A stretch of DNA of 31,685 nt from Ardenticatenaceae bacterium. GTDB taxonomy: Bacteria > Chloroflexota > Anaerolineae > Promineifilales > Promineifilaceae. Every line of letters starts with the position of its first letter. Positions within the stretch are counted from its first letter, which is position 1. Positions 26,985-31,685 of this stretch are shown in pieces. A program made the translations under genes and the position numbers. The stretch covers positions 1 to 31,685 of the forward strand of contig JACKCD010000063.1 of the NCBI GenBank assembly GCA_020634215.1, read 5' to 3'. The notes under the pieces are model-generated. The model did not search any database. It saw only the letters and a program-made list of their open reading frames with translations, and was not told the DNA's origin.

Positions 26985-27213
26985 AATCAAAGATTTCGCA
27001 GATGACGCAGACTTTGTCTGTTTCAGAGAAATCATTGTTGAACTCAAAGCACTCTCTACAATTAGCGGCAAGGAAAAAGCGCAGATTATCAACTGTCTCA
27101 AAGCATCAAATTTAGAGCGCGGCTTGCTGCTCAATTTTGGCTCTGAATCGTTGCAGTACGAAAGAATCAAAAACACCCATAAAAAATCTGCGTAATCTGC
27201 GTAATCTTTGATT
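26985..27213. repeat. 27-bp inverted repeats around a GxxExxY remnant
   Basis: Left arm 26985-27011 and right arm 27187-27213 are inverted copies with two mismatches (core CGCAGATTACGCAGA on the complementary reading). They enclose only a gene fragment. The right arm ends nine bases before the start codon of the hydrolase gene, so it supplies that leader. Confidence 0.8.
27010..27195 (+). pseudogene. GxxExxY-family protein, C-terminal remnant
   Basis: Open for 61 codons and a stop: FREIIVELKALSTISGKEKA, then QIINCLKASNLERGLLLNFG, ending ESLQYERIKNTHKKSA. This matches the C-terminal half of GxxExxY proteins (IVELKA...AQ.LNYLKA....GLLLNFG). The N-terminal half with the GxxExxY motif is missing, and the left inverted repeat abuts the break directly. 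The stop lies inside the right repeat arm. The function of the family is not known. Confidence 0.75.
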
Positions 27214-27221
27214 GGATAAAC

Positions 27222-29246
27222 ATGAACAGAAAAACTGAGTTCCCCCACAAAATTCGTGAAGTTGAGAACACATGGCTGACGCTGGCAGACGGGACGCGGC
27301 TGGCGGCGCGGCTGTGGCTGCCGCTGGATGCCGAGCAAAATCCGGTTCCGGCGCTGCTGGAATATTTACCATATCGCAAGAATGACGGAACGGCCGTTCG
27401 TGATGCTGACCGCCACCCCTACCTCGCCGCCCACGGCTACGCCTGCATCCGCGTGGACATGCGCGGCAACGGCGACTCCGACGGGCTGATGCGCGATGAA
27501 TATTTGCCGCAGGAGTTGAGCGACGGCTGCGAAGTGTTGCGCTGGATAGCCGCCCAGCCGTGGTGCGACGGCAACATCGGCATGTTTGGCAAATCGTGGG
27601 GTGGCTTCAACGGGCTGCAAATCGCCGCCCTGCGCCCGCCCGAACTCAAAGCCATCATCACCATCTGCTCCACCGACGACCGCTACGCCGATGACGTGCA
27701 TTACATGGGCGGCTGCGTCCTCGGTTCTGAAATGCTGTCCTGGGCTTCCTACATGCTGGCCTACAACGCCAAACCACCCGACCCGCGCTTTGTCGGTGAC
27801 AAATGGCGTGAGATGTGGCTCAATCGGCTGGAAAACACGCCACCATTTGTGGAAGAATGGCTGAGCCACCAGCAGCGGGATGCGTTTTGGCAGCACGGCT
27901 CCGTTTGCGAAAATTACGGCGACATTGAAATCCCGGTTTATGCCGTGGGCGGTTGGGCCGATGGCTATACCAACGCCGTTTTTCGCCTGTTGGCGGGGCT
28001 GCCCGGCCCACGCAAAGGGCTAATTGGCCCCTGGGCGCACAATTTTCCCGAAGACAGTTCCCCCGGCCCCTCCATTGGCTTTTTGCAGGAGAGCCTGCGC
28101 TGGTGGGATTATTGGCTCAAGGGGATTGACACCGGCATTATGGATGAGCCGATGTTCCGCATTTGGCTGCAAGAAAGCCAGCCGCCGCAAATTGATTACC
28201 GTGAATGGCCGGGGCGGTGGGTAGCAGAACCGGGATGGCCGTCGCCCACAATCCAGCCACAAACCTATCATCTCACCACCACCCAATCGCTAACCTCCAA
28301 TCTCCAATCTCCCGATGATGGTCAGTTAACGGTGAGCAGCTTGCAAACGACGGGAGTAGACTCGGCACGGTGGCTGTTTTTTGGCGCACCGGGGGATTTT
28401 CCTCCTGACCAACGGGCGGAAAACGGCCGTTCTCTCTCCTTCACCTCCGACCCCATGACCGAACCGATGGAAATTGTCGGTTTCCCCGAAGTGACGCTCT
28501 GTTTCACGGTAGACCAGCCGCAGGCAGTGGTGGCGGCCTGGCTGTGCGATGTTGCCCCTACGGGAGAATCCACCCGCATTAGCTGGGGGCTGTTTAACCT
28601 GACCCACCGCAGTGGCCACGCCCAGCCGGAACCGCTGGAGCCGGGCAAAGAATACAGCGTCACCTTTCCGCTCAACGCCTTGGCGCACCAGCTACCCGTC
28701 GGTCACTGCTGGCGGCTGTCGCTGTCCACTACCTATTGGCCGCACTTATGGCCGTCGCCCCGCCCGGTACTGCTTACCGTCCACACGGGCAAAAGCGGGT
28801 TGGCACTGCCCCAACGACCAGTGCGGGCTGAGGATGAGGATTTACGGCCGTTTGGTCCCGCCGAAGGGTCGCTACCACTGCCGATTACCATGCTGCGGCC
28901 GTCTGGCAACCAGCGGCTGCTGCGGCAAGATGCGATGACACAGCGGCTAGAGGTGGATGTGATTACCGACGCCGGCCGGATTTTGTTCCCCGATGGGTTG
29001 GAGTATGACAACACGGCGCGGGATTCGTATGCGATTACGGAAGGTGATCCGCTGTCGGCAACGGCCGTTTGTGTTCGCACTGCCGAGCTAAAACGGGGCG
29101 ATTGGGAGGTGCGGCTGGCAACCCACAGCGAAATGACGGCCGACGCAACCCATTTCCATTTGCGGAATAAGATGGAGGCGTGGGAGGGAAAAACGGCCGT
29201 TTTTGCCAAAGAATACCGCAAATCCATCCCGCGTGATCTGGTATAA
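27222..29246 (+). CDS. CocE/NonD-family alpha/beta hydrolase
   Basis: Protein of 674 residues of the X-Pro dipeptidyl-peptidase/cocaine-esterase group, which cleaves acyl esters or N-terminal dipeptides. The alpha/beta domain carries nucleophile Ser125 in GKSWGGF, the acid in GGWADGYTNA (about 246) and His in GPWAHNF (about 275). A lid domain lies between about 145 and 240, and the C-terminal jelly-roll domain covers about 350-660. No signal peptide. The ATG is close to the inverted repeat of the GxxExxY remnant, with no good ribosome binding site. Within the linker (about 355-366, SLTSNLQSPDDG) is a copy of the intergenic hairpin word. Four exact palindrome copies are inside. Confidence 0.92.
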   Translation: MNRKTEFPHKIREVENTWLTLADGTRLAARLWLPLDAEQNPVPALLEYLPYRKNDGTAVRDADRHPYLAAHGYACIRVDMRGNGDSDGLMRDEYLPQELSDGCEVLRWIAAQPWCDGNIGMFGKSWGGFNGLQIAALRPPELKAIITICSTDDRYADDVHYMGGCVLGSEMLSWASYMLAYNAKPPDPRFVGDKWREMWLNRLENTPPFVEEWLSHQQRDAFWQHGSVCENYGDIEIPVYAVGGWADGYTNAVFRLLAGLPGPRKGLIGPWAHNFPEDSSPGPSIGFLQESLRWWDYWLKGIDTGIMDEPMFRIWLQESQPPQIDYREWPGRWVAEPGWPSPTIQPQTYHLTTTQSLTSNLQSPDDGQLTVSSLQTTGVDSARWLFFGAPGDFPPDQRAENGRSLSFTSDPMTEPMEIVGFPEVTLCFTVDQPQAVVAAWLCDVAPTGESTRISWGLFNLTHRSGHAQPEPLEPGKEYSVTFPLNALAHQLPVGHCWRLSLSTTYWPHLWPSPRPVLLTVHTGKSGLALPQRPVRAEDEDLRPFGPAEGSLPLPITMLRPSGNQRLLRQDAMTQRLEVDVITDAGRILFPDGLEYDNTARDSYAITEGDPLSATAVCVRTAELKRGDWEVRLATHSEMTADATHFHLRNKMEAWEGKTAVFAKEYRKSIPRDLV

Positions 29247-29253
29247 TACATCC
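29242..29253 (+). promoter_or_regulatory. Extended -10 promoter, likely leaderless
   Basis: TGGTATAAT (29239-29247) is a perfect extended -10 element, with the ATG of the Uma2 gene six bases later at 29254. Transcription would start at or next to the ATG, giving a leaderless mRNA. It overlaps the last codons of the hydrolase gene. No -35 box is evident. Confidence 0.5.
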
Positions 29254-29922
29254 ATGATACGCGATTCCGAACAACACCTACTCGAACAGTTGATAGCCTC
29301 ACCCAAGCTACCCCAATACGCCCAGCAGCTACAGGCCGTGCTAGCGCGAGAAGTACTTAAACGGCAAGATTTTTACAACCAAATCAGCGAAGATGACAAA
29401 GCCGAGTTTATCAACGGCGAAATCATCCTCCATTCCCCAGTCCGTTTGCGTCATAATACGGCCTCTGGCAATCTATACCGTCTTTTGAGCAGCTACGTCA
29501 TAGCTTATGATCTAGGTTATGTTGGGCATGAAAAAATTATGGTATCGTTGACTCGAAACGATTACGAGCCGGACGTTTGCTATTTTGCCAAAAACACAGC
29601 CAGCCAATTTCAACCGGATCAAATGCGGTTTCCCGCACCTGACCTTGCTGTTGAAGTTGTTTCAAAAAGTACAGAGGCCAATGATCGGGGGATAAAGTTT
29701 GCTGACTATGCGGCGCATGGGGTGCAAGAGTATTGGATCATAGACCCAGAAGCGGAAACGGTGGAACAGTATCAGCTTGAAGAGGGGGAATATGTGCTGC
29801 AAGTTAAGGCCAAAACAGGAACGATTGAAAGCACAACCGTGGCTGGGTTCATTATTCCTATACGAGCAATTTTTGATGAGACAGTCAGCCGAGAGGCGTT
29901 GCGGATGTTGCTGCGTGGGTAG
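29254..29922 (+). CDS. Uma2-family endonuclease (DUF820)
   Basis: Protein of 222 residues of the Uma2/DUF820 family, PD-(D/E)XK-fold proteins common in Chloroflexota and cyanobacteria, often in many copies; their biological role is not established. Fold residues are visible: Glu in AEFINGEIILHSPV, Asp in YEPDVCYF, the Glu of LAVEVVSKST, and the C-terminal EYWIIDPEAETVEQYQ. The ATG at 29254 starts MIRDSEQHLLEQL. The frame runs 17 codons further upstream inside the hydrolase gene, but the promoter position favours 29254. Confidence 0.9.
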   Translation: MIRDSEQHLLEQLIASPKLPQYAQQLQAVLAREVLKRQDFYNQISEDDKAEFINGEIILHSPVRLRHNTASGNLYRLLSSYVIAYDLGYVGHEKIMVSLTRNDYEPDVCYFAKNTASQFQPDQMRFPAPDLAVEVVSKSTEANDRGIKFADYAAHGVQEYWIIDPEAETVEQYQLEEGEYVLQVKAKTGTIESTTVAGFIIPIRAIFDETVSREALRMLLRG

Positions 29923-29941
29923 GCTGTAGAATCACCGATCT

Positions 29942-29974
29942 AGAAGTTCAACTTCTGGGAGAAGTTGAACTTCT
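29942..29974. terminator. 33-bp hairpin with palindromic arms
   Basis: Arms AGAAGTTCAACTTCT (29942-29956) and AGAAGTTGAACTTCT (29960-29974) pair perfectly around the loop GGG. Each arm is a palindrome around its central base, as in the hairpin at 6215-6247, though the sequence differs. It lies between the Uma2 and SDR genes and may terminate the former. Confidence 0.55.
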
Positions 29975-30006
29975 TGTGGAATGACGAACAAAAACGAGGA
30001 AGGGAG

Positions 30007-30771
30007 ATGGTTTCAGTTGCAGGTTTACGGGTCATGGTCACTGCTGGTGGCTCCGGCATCGGCCACGCCATTGCTCAGATGTTTGTGGAAAATGGGGCGC
30101 GGGTACATGTGTGCGATGTTGTGCCAGAGCGATTGGCGGCATTGGAAGGTATGGGGACAACCCTGTGTGATGTTTCCCTCGAAGCCCAGGTTGACAACTG
30201 GTTTGCCGAGGCGCAGACGTATTTGGGCGGGCTGGATGTGCTGGTCAACAATGCGGGCATTTCTGGCCCGGCGGCCAAAATTGAGGATGTCGCCACCGAA
30301 GCGTGGGAGCAAACGCTGGCCGTCAACCTGACCGGCCAATTCTTCTGCTGCCGCCGCGCCGTGCCGCTGCTCAAGGCCAACGGCAGCGGCAGCATCGTCA
30401 ATATTTCCTCAACGGCCGGTTTATATGGCTACCCCCTGCGCTCCCCCTATGCCGCCTCAAAATGGGCCGTGATTGGCCTCACCAAAACCTTGGCGATGGA
30501 GTTGGGGACGTTCAATATTCGCGTCAACGCCATTTGCCCTGGCTCAATCAACAACCCGCGCATGGATGGGGTGATTGAACGGGAATCGGTGGCGCGGGGG
30601 ATACCGCAAGCGACTATTCGACAGAATTATCTGAATCAGGTTTCAATGCAAACCTTTATTGATCCAGAAGAGATCGCCAGTATGACGCTGTTTATCTGCT
30701 CTGATGCCGGCCGCCACATTTCCGGGCAGGCTTTGTGCGTGGATGGGCATACGGAGACGATGCGGTCGTAA
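30007..30771 (+). CDS. SDR-family NAD(P)-dependent oxidoreductase
   Basis: Protein of 254 residues with the classical short-chain dehydrogenase plan: cofactor motif TAGGSGIG (12-19), Asp near 37 after the second strand (CDVVPERL), NNAG near 85, catalytic Ser in NISSTAG near 134, YAASK with catalytic Tyr and Lys near 148-152, and NAICPG near 181. Substrate unknown. ATG 30007 is chosen because GAGGAAGGGAG lies directly before it and the Rossmann strand follows at normal distance. The frame extends upstream to 29965 without support. Confidence 0.93.
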   Translation: MVSVAGLRVMVTAGGSGIGHAIAQMFVENGARVHVCDVVPERLAALEGMGTTLCDVSLEAQVDNWFAEAQTYLGGLDVLVNNAGISGPAAKIEDVATEAWEQTLAVNLTGQFFCCRRAVPLLKANGSGSIVNISSTAGLYGYPLRSPYAASKWAVIGLTKTLAMELGTFNIRVNAICPGSINNPRMDGVIERESVARGIPQATIRQNYLNQVSMQTFIDPEEIASMTLFICSDAGRHISGQALCVDGHTETMRS

Positions 30772-30797
30772 AACAAAAAGAGATTGGGGGATTTGAA

Positions 30798-30843
30798 GAT
30801 TGGAGATTAGAGATTGGAGATTCTAAATCTCTAATCTCCAATC
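30798..30843. terminator. Intergenic hairpin of the GGAGATT family
   Basis: Perfect 18-bp arms (30798-30815 GATTGGAGATTAGAGATT and 30826-30843) with a 10-base loop, 27 bases after the SDR stop and 36 before the next ATG. It is the longest of the related intergenic stems. Confidence 0.6.
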
Positions 30844-30878
30844 TCCTATCCCCATTTACCATAACAGGAGGAGTAACA

Positions 30879-31685
30879 ATGGAATACGATTATATTGTGA
30901 TTGGCGCGGGGTCGGCGGGTTGTGCCGTAGCCGGCCGACTTTCTGAGCGGGCTGACCTGCGGGTGCTGCTGCTGGAAGCGGGAGGGCCAGATGAGGATCA
31001 AAACATCCATGTGCCGGTGGCTTTCCCGTTTATGTTCCAAACGGCCGTTGATTGGGCCTATATGACAGAACCGCAAAAGCATTGTAACGGCCGTTCCGAC
31101 TACATGCCCCGTGGCAAAATGTTCGGCGGCTCCAGCTCCATCAACGCCATGATCTACCAGCGCGGCAACCCGGCCAACTATGATGCCTGGGCAGCGTTGG
31201 GCAACGAAGGCTGGGCGTGGGACGACGTGCTGCCTTATTTCAAAAAGGCGGAAAACCAAGAGCGGGGTGAATCGGAATACCACGGTGTGGGTGGCCCCAT
31301 CAACGTGGCCGATTTGCGCGACCCTAACCCGCTGTCGCGGGCGTTTGTGCAGGCAACGGCCGAGCAAGGGCTGCCGCAAAATGAGGATTTTAACGGGGAG
31401 ACGCAAGTTGGCTTTGGGCTGTACCAAGTGACCCAGAAGAACGGGCTGCGCCACAGTGCGGCGGTTGGTTATTTGCATCCGGCATTGGGGAGGGAGAATT
31501 TAACGGCCGTTCCCTTCGCCCAAGTCCAGCACCTCACCTTCGATGGCACCCGCTGTAGCGGCGTGGTTTATCGCAAAGACGGAGCCGACCACACGGCCAC
31601 CGTCGCCAAAGAGGTCATCCTCTGCACCGGAGCCATCAACTCACCCCAGTTGCTCATGCTTTCCGGCATTGGCCCCCGCGAAGCA
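30879..31685 (+). CDS. GMC-family oxidoreductase, 3' partial
   Basis: First 269 codons of a glucose-methanol-choline family flavoprotein. The FAD-binding dinucleotide fold is at the start (DYIVIGAGSAGCAVAGRL, 4-21; LLLEAGG near 40), followed by the GMC signature (RGKMFGGSSSINAMIYQRGN) and the second signature GAINSPQLLMLSGIGP at the window end. These enzymes oxidise alcohols such as choline. The substrate is unknown. The start has AGGAGGAG just upstream, and the frame runs off the window. Three palindrome copies lie inside. It follows the SDR gene, so the two may act on related alcohols. Confidence 0.95.
   Translation, partial: MEYDYIVIGAGSAGCAVAGRLSERADLRVLLLEAGGPDEDQNIHVPVAFPFMFQTAVDWAYMTEPQKHCNGRSDYMPRGKMFGGSSSINAMIYQRGNPANYDAWAALGNEGWAWDDVLPYFKKAENQERGESEYHGVGGPINVADLRDPNPLSRAFVQATAEQGLPQNEDFNGETQVGFGLYQVTQKNGLRHSAAVGYLHPALGRENLTAVPFAQVQHLTFDGTRCSGVVYRKDGADHTATVAKEVILCTGAINSPQLLMLSGIGPREA

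Larger units (their letters stand above)
242..31511. repeat. Dispersed palindrome AACGGCCGTT, 26 exact copies
   Basis: Exact copies start at 242, 2120, 2721, 2916, 3503, 3722, 4000, 13839, 14342, 14402, 17201, 17478, 17537, 20059, 21589, 21693, 21902, 25669, 26259, 27389, 28422, 29060, 29192, 31040, 31086 and 31502. One-mismatch copies include 1144, 1469, 5014, 25639, 28843, 30411 and one in the gyrA quinolone region near 16628. Twenty exact copies lie in genes and six in spacers, one of which overlaps a stop codon (21902). Flanks are often A before and T after. Confidence 0.95.

Noticed and set aside
30846..31478. Minus-strand frame of 210 codons opposite the GMC oxidoreductase
   Set aside because: The plus strand has a full set of GMC motifs with a strong ribosome binding site. 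The antisense frame has none.

Overview
This window most likely comes from a member of the Chloroflexota, probably class Anaerolineae, from an environmental or sludge-type genome. That is an inference from gene content (prealbumin-fold and PKD surface proteins, a BNR/sortilin-like repeat protein, CocE hydrolase, Uma2 and GxxExxY fragments) and G+C-rich base composition. There is no rRNA or tRNA gene to settle it.

Layout. 1-1881: an OmpR-type response regulator (5' end cut by the window) and its HAMP histidine kinase, overlapping by 4 bases. 1935-3886, minus strand: undecaprenyl-diphosphatase followed by an endonuclease/exonuclease/phosphatase-family membrane protein. About 3983-13840 is an accessory island. 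It holds a 5'-truncated, frameshifted PKD/RHS gene with a foreign-looking C-terminal tip and a small two-helix membrane protein. Next come two tandem tyrosine recombinases and a second orphan RHS tip. Last is an unknown 306-codon gene that two insertion sequences have split into three pieces. An IS630-type element entered at a TA. A 1,438-bp element with 20-bp inverted ends entered at TTTTAGA. Removing both elements and one copy of each target duplication restores a single open frame. 14333-16876, minus strand: gyrA. 17651-20785: a large secreted repeat protein. 21097-21903: a homologue of the aminoglycoside-resistance 16S rRNA G1405 methyltransferases. 21916-23478, minus strand: an HNH nuclease and a C5 cytosine methyltransferase, a probable restriction-modification pair. 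23791-31685, plus strand: a BNR/sortilin-like protein, a GxxExxY remnant, a CocE/NonD hydrolase, an Uma2 nuclease, an SDR dehydrogenase and the start of a GMC oxidoreductase.

The most unusual signal is not a gene. The 10-bp palindrome AACGGCCGTT occurs 26 times exactly, where well under one copy is expected. It is absent from the accessory island (4010-13838) and from the restriction-modification region. Inside genes it is read in only two of three possible frames (Thr-Ala-Val or Asn-Gly-Arg). At most copies the strand composition flips from G-rich on the left to C-rich on the right, within a single gene. I know of no named system that explains this. It looks like a HIP1-style genome-wide site tied to a local strand-asymmetric process.

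A second recurring layer is intergenic hairpins built from words such as GGAGATTGGAGATT, found after or before many of the plus-strand genes from 20.8 kb on, plus two 33-bp hairpins whose arms are each palindromes themselves.
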